Part shown: piece by piece, positions 1 through 11,259 of the stretch
Numbering within the stretch: position 1 is the stretch's first letter
Layout: every line of letters starts with the position of its first letter
The notes under the pieces: generated by a model
Databases searched by the model: none
Told to the model about the DNA's origin: nothing
The model's input: the letters and a program-made list of their open reading frames with translations, nothing else
Translations under genes and position numbers: made by a program
DNA from: Sordariomycetes sp. S80-01Y
Lineage: Eukaryota > Ascomycota > Sordariomycetes
NCBI GenBank assembly: GCA_037042185.1
Contig: JAXQJY010000023.1
Span: 868,001-932,000, forward strand
Direction: 5' to 3'
DNA: 64,000 nucleotides

Positions 1-2302
1 ACGACAAGGCGCGTTTTGCCCCAGCCGAAGGAGTCCATGTTACGCACGGCAAAGAGCATGACGAAGATATTAAGGAATGGTCCGCAGATGACAAATATGC
101 CGAGACCGCAGAGGTACTGCATGCTTTCGCGCAGGGTCCGCGGTAGCCAAGTAGCGATGATGATGTAGTAGGTCAATGGAATGATCATGACCGATGCAAA
201 CGCCAGGATGATCCACCATGGCTGGGAGATGAATGCTACAATCATGCAGCCGATGGCTGCCACGATGAAGACGTTGAGGCACCAGACGAGGACGTTGCAG
301 AGGGCGAGGATGCGCTCGAACCATTGACAGTGGCGTGACACGACCAGCAGCAAGTCGTTGGAGGTCGCACCGAGTGACCAGCGACGGCGCTGCGATAGGA
401 ACACTGACCATGAATTGGGGACATCGGTGTATGCGCGGGCGCGAAGGGCTTGACGGGTCTGTGCCTTGGGGTGGGTAGTAAGCATGAGACAGACCTGCGT
501 ACGTCAGTTGAGATCCTAGAAGCCAAATCCAGTAAACTCACATGATTGCGATCCTCGGAAGCAGTAGCCCGGATCTGCTTCAGCATGCCGTCCATCGGGG
601 CAGGGTGGTAACCGAAAAGCTCCACGAGGACCTTGTCACCACATGTATACTCGCAGATCTTGAGCAGCTGACAACAGCCAGGTAGACAGGAAACTTTCTT
701 GGTGGCGATTGACTGGTGAAGACGCCTGAGTCCCTGGGCAATGGTATATTCAGCATTCTGGTATAGCCGCCAAATATTCCAGTTTCCACCCGTGAAGTCG
801 ACGGCCACGAAGCCGCAGACCCCGACGGTATTGGGGTACTTTGACTCCTTGAGGAGGTTGGCGATGCAGTCCTTATCGAACACAGTGTCGGCGTCCATTC
901 CAATAAGGTGGTCGACTTGGTCGACCTGGACGTCTCGGATGAGCCAATTGGCCATAGAATTGAAGAAGCCTTGGGAGAAGACCATTGGCGGATTGGTGTG
1001 GCGGATGTTAAACTTGTACAAAAACGAGCGGACCACGATAAGGCTGTCGCGTTTTCCCTGGTTCTGCTCCTTGACAATGCAGTAGAACGGAACACCCTTG
1101 TAAGTACCACGCGACACCTCGAGGTCCATTTGCTGCCCGTTCCACGCGCGGTAGGCGTTTTTTATCTTCTCGCGCTTCGTCGCATCAACAAAGATGTCAT
1201 CCAAGAGGTAGTCCGCAGTCGTTTTTTCCATCCCGGGACCACGCACGCGGCCGTCGCAGACTACCATGATGCCGCGCTTGTGATGCTCAATGCCGACTTG
1301 GTCTACGAGCGAGTCGAGTGACTTGCTGCACTCCTCGAATGTCTCATTGTAACAAGGCATGATGTACACCAGGTCTTCGGTGTGGTCAGGCTCGATGATT
1401 GGTTCGGGGCGGATGGTGTTCCGGAGCTTGAAACATATGATGCTGGCAATCATTATACAGTTGAGCGCAAGAGGGAACATAATGAAGGGCAGGTAGACAA
1501 AGTAGTATCGGGACCAGTACCAGGCAGACCAGATGAACAAAAAGTTGAGCGCGATAAGACCGAAGGTGGCAACATATTTTTGGAAGGTGATTTTCCGCTT
1601 GCCTCTTTTAATTTCTTTGTCTGTTGCTCTTTGGACCTCGCTGGCATTCTTAATAGCCTCGCCTGGTGTGGGTGCTGCCTCTTGTTGATGCGCTTGTGGA
1701 AGTTGGTGGACAGGAGGAAGCTGTGTGATCTCATCTGGGTCCGATGTTTGGGGGCCGGAATCGCTGGTGCTGCCATCATGCTCATTTGAGAATCTCTGAG
1801 TTCTTCTCAAAGCCTGCGGAGGGGTTGTACGTCCGTTAGGTTCAGCAATGTTCCTCTCTGGCGGAGTCGGGGGCCTGAAGTAGTCGCGTCGCGTTGTTGC
1901 TGGCGGCTGTGCGCTCTCTGCTGGAGTACCCGGTGTTTGGTGAATAGATGATCTTGTAGAGACAGAACACGAGGGCTGCGTGCTTTCGGAGGACTCGCAG
2001 TCTTCGAAAGGATTGCTGGTTCCGGTGTATCTCTTTGAGGAGCTGGCGTCGGACTCGTCAGTGTCCCATTTGCTACTCTTTGCAGCCCTGCCAGGCGCAA
2101 TGTAATGGCGATTGGCCGTGAACTTTGGCGGCTGGAAGTCCTTTCGCGAGGGAACACCCTACATTATCGTAAGCCATATGTATCATGGTGTACGAAGTTC
2201 TGTTAAGATTCGACTTACATCGGTCTTCTTGGCCAAAAGGGCATTGTCGGCGGCGATGGGCAGTCCCTTCTGCGCCCTCCCACTTTCCGGAGAGGTTGCC
2301 AT
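1..2302 (-). CDS. Class VI (division III) chitin synthase, 5' part; 3' end outside window
   Basis: Processive family-2 glycosyltransferase polymerising GlcNAc from UDP-GlcNAc at the plasma membrane. Exons read 2302-2219, 2158-542 and 494-1; introns 2159-2218 (gtaagt..tag) and 495-541 (gtgagt..cag). The reading frame continues off the left edge. A hydrophilic Ser/Pro-rich N-terminus of about 230 residues precedes two membrane segments near FGLIALNFLFIWSAW and LALNCIMIASIICF. The catalytic core follows with MPCYNE, GMDADT (the DxD site), SEDRNH (EDR) and SQRRRWSLGA (QRRRW). The last visible part holds membrane helices and GPFLNIFVML. The WSLGA tail and the absence of a myosin domain point to the class VI group (Aspergillus CHSD, Magnaporthe CHS7) rather than classes I-III or V/VII. 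The start is the only ATG that opens exon 1, beginning MATSPESGRA. Family certain; class fairly sure. Confidence 0.9.
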
Positions 2303-5300
2303 GGTGTATTAATTAAATAAGATCTCAGACATAAACAGCTTCAAAGAGCTATAGAGATGGGCATTAGCCAAGCAGGTGCGGAAGTCCCAAAATTCGTCTC
2401 CTAGGTAGCGAGCGGCAAGGGAAAGTCTTTAATAAGAAGAACAAAAAGTTGCGAACATGAGTGGACCGGGTGTTTTGCAGAGAATACGCAGAAGCCCAGC
2501 GGAACAGAAGACGCCTGCCGGCAGATGACACCGCCCGTTAGCCTTGGCCAGCAAATCGACCTCTTCGCTGGCCTGTTTCGTCGATCACTGAGCTGTAAAT
2601 CCTCGTTCTGTCGGTGTCCGGGTCTGGTTGTCGGGGTGTAAGTGTAGGGGTGTTGCTTAGTCTGGCCGGACCAGTCTGATCCAGCACTAGTCTCGTATAC
2701 GACCATTCCCAGCCGCAGCTGCATGGTACATCTGTGCCGCAGCTCGAGAACGCGCATAAGGAGCTAGTTGGACAATCCGCGACGGCGGGAATAGCTACCT
2801 GTGCATGGCGGGCCTGGAGCAGCTGTGAGGAGCGGATCCCGAAGGATTTTGTCCAGACGAATACCAGAGCCGCCGATCGTGCCTTACAGAGCCTGCCGCC
2901 CTACTTTGCGAGCAGCTGTTGCTTTTCGTGAGCGCCTTGAAGTGTGCTCCAAAAGTGGCAAAGCGGGCGGTTATCCGCCCCCGAAATCTGTGGTTGAACA
3001 AGGCTAAAATAAGGGTCAGCAGCCTTAGCCAGGTACGCCATCCTTGGCCCTCCTCAGAGGCTGCTGGGCAGTTCACACGACAGCGTCGGTCGCGTGTGCA
3101 AGTTCCGATATGGCGCCACCACCAGAGGTTGGGGATGATGTCGGAGGAAACGAGTGGGTCACAGAGATATTGAGCTTCGAGTCCCAAGCATACACGGCTT
3201 CCAAGAGGAAGCCATTAAGCCGCAGCATGTGCTCGAAGAAGGTACGTCCAGGCCTCTGGTTGCACCATTGGGGGATTTGGAGCGAACCGAGAACCGTGCG
3301 GTACAACCTCAGACACTTCCAGCCAGCCTTCCACTCCACAAGATCAAGAATGATCCCTGCCCGGCAGTGGGCCTGATCCGTCGCCCACCCGAGATCTCAT
3401 ATCCTTGTGCTTGCACTTCACCGGTGACAAAGAAAAGGCTGCCAGTGGTGTGGCATCACAGTTCCGCTGAGCTCGGCGGTATCGGGCCCAACCACCATCT
3501 CTCCACCTTGTTTTGCACGATTCTCGCATATGGCCGCAGCAGCGACTTGGCGCATGCTGGTCTGCGTTGGTGCTGGGCTGACGACAGACGAGCTGCAAGC
3601 AAATTTAATGAAAATTCTTCAGGTTTCAGATGCTTTTCTTCCGTTGATCGCTTTTGGCAGTGGCTGCTCCGCAGCTGTGCTGTCAATGATCCAAAAGCAG
3701 CCTTCAATTTCAATTTCGTGATGGTCCCTTGTGAAGGCGCTTCGGAGGGTCGACACGGAAGACCTGGCGGCTGGTAAGCTGCTTCGATCCAAAGTGATAT
3801 GGAACCGATGCTGCGCTTTGTCGTGTGAATAACGCCACTGATCACACCATTATTACTTTGACGGTATAATCAGAAAACGTGGTGCGCGTGTCTCCCGTTA
3901 TTCGCGAGCTCACGGAGCCGTCGTACAAGCTCCCAAAGTTCCTGCGTCTCTTGGTTCTTCGGCGCCTTGGACGCCATTCAACGGAGTAACACCGCCTGTT
4001 ACAATTTTGGACTCACTGCCAAATTCTCGAATCTTGATGACTGACCAGATTTTCCAATATCGTTGACTCGTTACGGTCGTGAAAGATGACAATTGCGAGG
4101 GCGCAGTTCTTCCAGGCCTCCACCGCGTCTTCGATACGAGCCTCTGTGCTGGCCGGTACAACGGCCTTGGTACCCCCTGTCGGTGATCGACATTGCTCGC
4201 GGTAGTTAGTCTCGATCTTAGTGGACGGGTCATTACCCCTGTCCTATCCCCCTGTAAGCTTAGCCAGCCCCTGTTCAATAGGCCCAGCAGATGAGGATCG
4301 AGAGACGCAGAAGCCGACGCTACCGACAGTATTTGGTAACCTCCTTGCATGGCTCATGGAGCAGGACTGGGTGTGGCCTGGCTGTCTTGGCCGCCGTTAT
4401 TTCCGTTCGCGAGAGCTCAATCCACAGCCAGCGAGATGCGCCATTACCATGCAGTCTTCTGTCTTGGCCTCAGCTGCCTATGGGTTCGCTGTCGCTGGCC
4501 CAGCCTCCCGCAACATGTCCCAACAGCAAGTGCCACGAATGCCGGCCTAGCATGTCTTGGAAGCTCATGGTGAATACATGCGTTGGATCTAACGCCACGT
4601 TTGTTCGCGCATATTGCTGCCGGCACCACAGGACTGGCGCTCCGGTGAGCCAAATTTCCGAGGCGATAAAGGACACTTGGAGGCCGATCGAAGGAAGGGA
4701 GCAGCGAAGCTCGGTCAATGCACAATGATGTGCCCCATTGCTGCTTCAAGACCCTTCCGATCGGACCAAGCATATTCACAATAGGCTTCGCCGATCTCAA
4801 TGCTACGTTGTTGCTGACTTCGGAACACGCGAGGAGCTGGGTCGGGAAAACTCCGATCCGACTTATGAGGTGACAAAGATGTGAGTTCGTGACGCAAGGC
4901 TGGAAACATGCCAAAGTCTTTCTGCATCGACGATCAAAGCCAGAGTGTGAAACAATGAGTTATGTTTTCGTCTTCGAGAATTGTGGCCATCTCTGACTGG
5001 GACCATCCGATGCTGTAGTGCGGTCCGAGAAACCACTAAGCCCTACTCGTAGAACCGAACAGGCTGGGCCACCACATCACAGCTGAGGAGAGGCGTCTGG
5101 ACGATCCCTTTCCATAGCCGGCATCGAAGTGCAAGGAAGAGCTCGCAAGCCGTCTTAGCGGCGTCGGAACCTTGCGTGGGCCGTGTGGGTGACACTTCCT
5201 GCATGCTGGATGTAGGATAGCACGTAAGGACGTCTCGCCGGCAACTGCAGCGCGGAAGTTCCCTCTAGGGCGTCGCCTCAAGGCAGTCCAGCTGTCGATG

Positions 5301-5580
5301 TGACTGCCAGAGTTGCCGTCCGCCCCTTGTTCCATCGGACAAGACTATTCCCTATTAGTTTCGAGCGTACAACATGAGTTGTTAGGTGCCTTCTTCAGTC
5401 AACTTCTGAGTTTGCAGCCCCTAAGACCTCAGTTCGTATCGAAAGCCAACACAGAAAAGGACCGCCATTCCCGAGGCACCGAAGATCCTCGATCTCAGAT
5501 CTTTCTGTTCGAGGTAGTTTGTCGTGCCCTTTTGCCCTCTGTTTTTCGGATAAGCATCTTTTTTTTATCCAAAGGTCAAA
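2303..5580. other. 3.3-kb intergenic region between divergent chitin synthase and sugar dehydrogenase
   Basis: The open frames here are short, overlap on both strands, lack recognisable motifs and do not join through plausible introns. The right end carries a T-rich leader just before the dehydrogenase ATG. I read it as promoter and spacer DNA shared by two divergently transcribed genes. I see no transposon ends or long repeats. Confidence 0.5.
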
Positions 5581-7009
5581 ATGGCCCAAGTTCTTGCTGC
5601 TGAGATCAAAGACGGCGCCCACGTCGCGTTCGATGTCCAGGAATTCGAGGCGAAAGCTCTCGACACATTCGTTCGTGAAGAGTATCCATGGAGCTACCTG
5701 GCATCGGAAGCCTACCCAAGCACGCCGCCTATCTCGGTCAGCGATGGCTCAACGGTCCTCAGCCGTCCCTCGACTCCAGTGCGACCTGAGGATGATCCGG
5801 TGGTCGCCGTTCTCGGTGTAGGCTATGTCGGTACCCATTTAGTAGAGTCGTTTTGCAAGCGATACAGTGTCATTGGCTTCGATGTCTCTCATGGGAGAGT
5901 TCGGCAACTTCGAGAACTTCATAGGGACGACCCTTCGCTCGAGTTTACCAACAACTCTGAAGATCTATCCCGGGCGACGCACTTCCTCATCTCGGTTCCA
6001 ACGCTACTTCGGCCAGATCGCACAATCGACTCATCGTATCTCAGGGACGCCATTAAGACCGTTGGGCAAGTCGCTCGACGTGGCTCAACTGTGATTGTTG
6101 AGAGTTCGGTTGCGGTTGGTATGACTCGACAGCTTCTGGGGCCCTTGGCGCGAGAACAAGGTCTTTTTACCGGCATGTCTCCTGAGGTAAGTCAGTCTTT
6201 TCCCAAGCTTCCTTCTAGTCGCTCACAGTTCCCAGAGAGTCGACCCTGGACGCGTCGATCCGCCTGTTCAATCAATCCCCAAGATCATCTCCGGTCTAGA
6301 CGACATCGTTCCCGGCTCCCTCGACTCAATAGCTCGCATTTACCGCACCGTCTTTGAAAACGTTGTCACTGTCTCCAAGCCTGAAGTCGCCGAGATGATG
6401 AAGCTGTACGAGAACTGTCAGCGGATGGTTTGCATCGCCTACGCCAACGAGATGGCCGATGCATGCGCCTCCCACGACATTGATCCATATGAGGTATGCG
6501 GTGCCGCCGCGACGAAGCCATTCGGATACATGCCATACGCCCCGGGAGTTGGCGTTGGTGGTCATTGCATCCCGGTCAATCCATTCTACCTGCTGTCGAA
6601 CAGTAGTTTCCCTCTTCTAGAAGCAGCCACAAAGACCATGTGGTCCCGGCCCAGTCGCATTGCTGAGCGCGCGCTGAAGACGTTGAAACAACAGCCAAAG
6701 TCAAGTGGCTGGCCGCGGGTACTTGTTGTCGGCATGGCATTTAAGGCTGGTCAGACGTCGCTGAGCAACTCGCCCGGGCTAGATCTGGCGCAGGAGCTTG
6801 CCTCATCGCAGGAGACAGAAGTCGTCTGGGCTGACGCGCTTGTCAACCAAGAGGCCATTCCTCATATCCCCCGTCTTGCCAGCGATGAGTGGCGGGAAGA
6901 GGTTCTCGAATCCTTCTCCATGATCATTGTTGCTCTCAAGCAGCACGAGATGGACTTTTCGATTTTGGAGCGCTTGGACGGGGTCAAAATTGAGATGTGG
7001 TGTCGCTGA
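5581..7009 (+). CDS. Nucleotide-sugar 6-dehydrogenase (UDP-GlcDH / WecC-like superfamily)
   Basis: NAD-dependent oxidation of the C6 hydroxyl of a nucleotide sugar to the uronate, probably cytosolic. Exons 5581-6186 and 6236-7009, with a 49-nt intron (gtaagt..cccag), give 459 aa. A roughly 70-residue N-terminal extension precedes the Rossmann motif VLGVGYVGTHL. The central dimer helix has KLYENCQRM and YANEMADAC. The catalytic cysteine sits in GVGVGGHCIPVNPF. The C-terminal domain starts VLVVGMAFKAG. The GGHCIPVNP form resembles bacterial UDP-ManNAc/UDP-GlcNAc dehydrogenases (WecC/WbpA) at least as much as eukaryotic UDP-glucose dehydrogenase, so the substrate is open. In the last domain the usual FKxxTDDxRxSP block reads FKAGQTSLSNSPG, without that arginine. 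It lies between a chitin synthase and a GH18 gene, suggesting a shared polysaccharide role (inference). Confidence 0.88.
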
Positions 7010-7575
7010 GGACGGGATGCGGTTGGATTGAGGCTCGGTAGAATGCGGCAGTCAATAACCTGCGACCATCACGTGCTGGCAAAGACTATCGATTCAGCCT
7101 TCCAGAGCATAGGGCCTGGGCCACAAAAAGGCAGGTGATGGGGAACAAAGCTAAACTCGGTTCTACGAGATTATGGAGTTAATAACGACGGATCTTTACT
7201 TTAATAGACACCGCAATGCAGCCTCGAGCCTGGAGTGATCCTCACTGGACAACTGTCTCACAATGGCTATCGATGCTAGTGTGTAAGCGCAGGAGCTTTT
7301 TGTTCCGCCCCAGTGGAGGGAAGCTGGTCTGTAGGTGAGCCGGTTTCACATGAACCGCTCGAAACCTTAATTTACGTAGTGACGGAGGATGAGAACAGGC
7401 CTCGAATGGTCCGGCGTCCCACGCGTCGATCAAAGGCCGGCCACTCGGATGACGACGCTCGCCCTGCATGAGCACTAGTAGGTATTTATATGCATAGTGT
7501 GCCTCCTTCGCAGTCAAGAACACGTCACTTACAACTATTCCCCCGCTGCTCAGCTCGAACACGAGACTTGCCGCC
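7010..7575. other. Intergenic, dehydrogenase 3' end to GH18 promoter
   Basis: About 570 bases between two genes on the same strand. It contains a CACGTG at about 7071 and pyrimidine-rich leader sequence directly before the GH18 ATG. I see no further gene. Confidence 0.4.
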
Positions 7576-8761
7576 ATGTCACCACAACTTGTCAACGCCG
7601 TGTACTATCCCTCCTGGAAGGTTTACAAGGGCAAGCAGCCTTCGGCTCTAGACCTAACAGCTGCAACTCATGTTTATTATGCTTTTGTCAGGTAATACCA
7701 TGGCGTCTTGGGGATGCAATCAGCTGATGGTCCGGTAGGGTGAACGAGGACGGAACTTTCAGGGCAAGCCACGCCGTCTACCGTGCTGCAAGCCAAGCAC
7801 TAACCTTCCCTAGCTCCTCGATGAATTTGGTGACCTCAAGAAGAAAGTAGACGGCGAGATAGGCTGTCTTGCCGCGCTCGCCAAGTTGAAACGTGACAAC
7901 CCCCACATCAAGACACTTGTTTCTATGGGCGGCGGCTCAGGCAGCGCTGAGTTTCCAAAGCTTGCAGCCAGCAGCTCTTCCCGCAAGACCTTCGCAAAGG
8001 AAGCTCGCGAATTCTGCGACCGATATGAATTTGACGGTGTCGACAGTGAGTATGCTCTGCCAGTACCGCCGCACAGCTGACACGTCACAGTCGACTGGGA
8101 GCATCCGACAGAATGCGATCAGGGAACCAACTTTGTCAAGCTTCTTCAGGAGCTTCGAACCACTTTGCCGTCGCCCAAATACCTCATCTCTTCCGCCCTG
8201 CCCGTAGGCGAGTATTGCCTCAAGCACATTGACCTTCGAACAGCAGGTCAGCTCCTCGACTTCCTCAACCTGATGGCGTACGACTTCACAGGAGGCTGGA
8301 CCGATGTCTGCGGACATCAGGCCCAGCTGCTCCCACCAGGGCAGAATCTCAACGAGGTCTATCCTACACTACGCAAGTCCTGCTCAGGAGGTGTGGACTA
8401 CGCCATTTCCCGCGGCTTCCCAGCTTCGAAGATCACGGTTGGGGTCCCTGCTTATGCGCGATACTTTCCGCAGGCTAGAGGATCAGGCCAGCCGTTCTCG
8501 AACGCAGGCGAGATGGAATACTGCGATATGCCGGAGGAATGGATTAAAAAAGCCGATGTTGATGAGCGCTGCGGCACGGCGTCTTACGTCGACGGCGAGA
8601 AGGGATTCGTCTCGTTTGACGTGCCCCAGACAGTAGCTACCAAGGCTCGGTATGTCAGAGCTCGGGGACTGGCGGGCCTCTTTTATTGGACTGGTGTTGG
8701 TGATCGGGGTGGTCCTTTCAGTCTAGTGGCTACGGGCTACAAGGAACTCATTGCCAATTAG
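7576..8761 (+). CDS. GH18 chitinase-like enzyme without signal peptide
   Basis: Hydrolyses beta-1,4-linked N-acetylglucosamine polymers or a related polymer. Four exons: 7576-7691, 7739-7763, 7814-8045 and 8091-8761; 347 aa. The start MSPQLVNAVYYPSW leads straight into barrel strand 1 and there is no secretion signal, so the enzyme is probably intracellular. SMGGGSGSAEF matches the conserved SxGG strand. The catalytic DxxDxDxE motif is DGVDIDWEHP, its acid/base Glu intact and split by intron 3. MAYDFTGGW is the substrate-binding strand 6, and LFYWTGVGD lies near the end. No chitin-binding module is present. Intron 2 (7764-7813) uses a GC donor (gcaagc..ccctag), the only choice found that keeps the frame. 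It follows the sugar dehydrogenase on the same strand. Confidence 0.87.
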
Positions 8762-9342
8762 TCCTGCCGTTTACGAGATCTATACCCTTGTAAGGGAATC
8801 TACAAGGGAGCGAAAGTCCTTGCAAGGAAATGAACGAACACGCTTCCCCTTTGAGGAACACCGAGTCAGATCGAACGTAAGCTGAGCACACATGTTTCGC
8901 ATGGAGGCGACCCCTGTTTGAGCTTTTAATGGCAACAGTGAAAAGGTGCAGTTAAGCTTGCTTATTCTGAGGCAGTAAGATGAGCTCTGATTTGTAGGGT
9001 CGTTCGATAGCGAGTCCACTTGGAATGATAAAGATCAAGCGCTTACTGCCTGAGCCCTTGCCAAGGAAGATAATGGGGGGATGACCAATGCTCACGTAAT
9101 TTGTTGTCATTCGAAAAATGCGATTGATAGCATTCACAGATGAGTTCCTATTGTCGACTCAATATATATATTTGACATCATGGGCGTGAGGTTCCTAGTG
9201 AGTTTCCACCCAAGTAGCCGCCTCGTTCTGCGCAAATACCCGCCAGAAACGAGAAACATTCGAAAATCTTACAGCATTGCCCTTTTCGAAAGTTTACGGT
9301 TCTGTTGGCACCTTCTGATCGCGCGTTTAGCACTTCGGCAGC
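8762..9342. other. Intergenic, no gene seen
   Basis: About 580 bases, somewhat AT-richer around 9100-9180, including a short TATATATA stretch near 9163. It probably holds the terminator of the GH18 gene and the promoter of the SnoaL-like gene. Confidence 0.35.
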
Positions 9343-9792
9343 ATGGCATCGACTCAGCAGATATCAGACCATGATGCAATCCGCGACACAATCGCGCGAA
9401 TTGCCATCGCCATGGACACCAAAGCCTTCGAAGACCTTGCCAAGTATTTCACGTCTAATTCCATAATTGATTACCCTGGCTCCTTCGGCGCAATTTATGG
9501 CGTAGCCATATTCATGGAACGGCTCGCCAACGCCATCGGCCATCTCAAAACCCAGCATGCCATCACTACACAGGTGATCGACGTGACGGGACCGAACACT
9601 GCCACGGCGGTGACATACTGCGCTGCGAAGCACTGGTTGGATGATAAGTTGCTATTTGTGGAGGGACGGTATGATGATGTGCTGGTGAAGACGGAAGGGG
9701 ATCGCGCTGCGCAATGGGTCATTGAGAAGAGGACTGCGAGTGACATGGGCGTTCCGCGGGGAGACTTCTCTATAATCAATATGGATGCTTAG
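9343..9792 (+). CDS. SnoaL-like (NTF2-fold) protein
   Basis: A single exon encodes 149 aa. The pattern HDAIRDTIARIAIAMDTKAFEDLAKYF followed by an aspartate-containing strand, then QHAITTQVIDV, is typical of the SnoaL_4/NTF2-like fold: a small alpha+beta barrel used by polyketide cyclases, dehydratases and many proteins of unknown role. The frame begins at the first good ATG after the pyrimidine-rich leader. It stands alone rather than beside polyketide genes, so there is no evidence for a secondary-metabolite role. The catalytic function and substrate cannot be told from the sequence. Confidence 0.75.
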   Translation: MASTQQISDHDAIRDTIARIAIAMDTKAFEDLAKYFTSNSIIDYPGSFGAIYGVAIFMERLANAIGHLKTQHAITTQVIDVTGPNTATAVTYCAAKHWLDDKLLFVEGRYDDVLVKTEGDRAAQWVIEKRTASDMGVPRGDFSIINMDA

Positions 9793-9958
9793 ACACGGTT
9801 TGTAATAGTTTGGTCCATAAATAGACTCCAATGGCTAGGGTGTATATACATACGCTCGCTGCGAAAACAAAACACTATCACTTAACGAAACTACTGGAAC
9901 AAGTGCACCACTTCCCAACAACTAAATTCAGCAGTGTTGGCTAGCCTGGGTAATAAGC

Positions 9959-10417
9959 ATGAATCGCCCGAATATCCACCCTTTCTACGCTCTGTGGTTC
10001 AAAACCATCGACCCCCTAACGCTCGTCCCTACTTCGCTTGGGCTGCTCTTCACCCCGCAGATCTTGATCCAAGGCCTCATCCCCGCCTCAATCGCGCCCT
10101 ACAACCCCGACCATGGGTTCCTGTTCCACCATCTGGCGGCTCTGTACGCATTCATGGCGCTGATGCTGGGTGGGGTCCTGCGCGCCAGTAGTGAATTGAA
10201 GGTCTGGAAAGTCGCTGTCTTCGGGGTCTGGTGCGTCGACCTGGCGGTGCTGGGCAGTCAATTCTACAGCGTTGAGCAGCAAGGAAGGGCTGAACTCGCG
10301 AGGTGGAGGTGGCAGGAGTGGGGAAATCTGGTGTATACTGGGGGCGTTGCGCTGATCAGGACGGCCTTTTTGCTTGGCTACGGGGTTTATGAGCAGGTTG
10401 GGGTCAAGTCAGAGTGA
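9959..10417 (+). CDS. Small DUF7704-type integral membrane protein
   Basis: A single exon encodes 152 aa with four hydrophobic segments: around LVPTSLGLLFTPQILI, HHLAALYAFMALMLGGVL, VAVFGVWCVDLAVLGSQFY and NLVYTGGVALIRTAFLLGYG. The N-terminal YALWFKTIDPL block resembles a widespread fungal family of unknown function (DUF7704). There is no signal peptide beyond the first helix. The gene starts 166 bases after the SnoaL-like gene on the same strand. The function is unknown. Confidence 0.72.
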   Translation: MNRPNIHPFYALWFKTIDPLTLVPTSLGLLFTPQILIQGLIPASIAPYNPDHGFLFHHLAALYAFMALMLGGVLRASSELKVWKVAVFGVWCVDLAVLGSQFYSVEQQGRAELARWRWQEWGNLVYTGGVALIRTAFLLGYGVYEQVGVKSE

Positions 10418-11127
10418 GGACGAAGCCCAGCTCGGCGTCTTGCGCAGGATTGTTGGCAGTCGACGTGAGAGACAACACAAGCGCATCACGATACTATCAG
10501 GCATCAGGCCAGCCTACAACAGAACTAGCGGGCTCCATCTATAAGCTTACCGCTCATCACATCACGTCGATTGCCCTGCCTGAGGCCCTGAGCAAGCCAC
10601 ACGACGCCTGTCCAGTTCTAATCCTGGCGGTGCGTGATGTCTCTGTTTGCACCACACAGCCCACCCGGTGACGCAGCATCGTGAGACTAAGCTTTTCGCA
10701 GTAAGGGGGATGAACAACATACATATATCGAGGCGTTTGGCGACGAATGATGACGAATAGCGCATCGCAAGCGCGGAACTTTTCAAGCTTAATGAGATCG
10801 ATGCACCCACGATCGGGAAGTGGGAGCACCCCAAACAAGTTTCAGCGGCATCCCGCGCCACGCCACACCCGGCACCGCCACACATTTGCGTCATGTGCTG
10901 CGCCGACCAAGGCAATCGCAATCGCGTACAAAAAGAAGACGATCCCTCAAGCTCAGCTCTTTGCCAGAACATTGCTAAAGCTTAACCCACGTACCGAGCA
11001 ACCTCTGCAACCTCTTCTATATCTTCAGCAACCAAACGTGAGTGCGTAGATCTGTTTTGGGCTGTCGCAGGCTAATCAAGCTCAGCACTAGGCCAACCTA
11101 GACAATCTACACCAACAAATCGCAATC
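10418..11127. other. Intergenic and 5' leader of the 43-aa microprotein gene
   Basis: There is no protein gene here. The right end looks like a spliced leader: a 48-nt intron-like segment at 11038-11085 (gtgagt ... gctaatcaagctcag) lies just upstream of the microprotein ATG. The intron has a good donor, a branch-like GCTAAT and an acceptor, supporting a transcribed unit. Confidence 0.4.
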
Positions 11128-11259
11128 ATGGGTTTCTTCTGGTCGAAGGGCATTGGCGGCAGGAACTTTGGCACCAGCGTCCGCGTCGACAAGCACGGCG
11201 CCCACCGTGGCCCTTGGAGATTCTCGCTGGGCAAGTTCAGCTGCTTCAAGAGGCACTGA
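11128..11259 (+). CDS. Putative 43-aa basic microprotein
   Basis: A short single-exon frame reads MGFFWSKGIGGRNFGTSV and ends GKFSCFKRH. It is rich in Gly, Lys, Arg and aromatic residues, with C-ending codons like the neighbouring real genes. A good AATC-ATG context and an intron-like 5' leader (11038-11085) precede it. I do not recognise a family. No transmembrane segment or signal peptide is visible. The codon bias and spliced leader make it more likely real than chance, but it needs transcript or conservation support. Confidence 0.5.
   Translation: MGFFWSKGIGGRNFGTSVRVDKHGAHRGPWRFSLGKFSCFKRH

Noticed and set aside
3154-3777. 207-codon open frame, plus strand, in the chitin synthase spacer
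   Set aside because: No motif, no C-ending codon bias, overlapping frames on both strands; it looks like chance.
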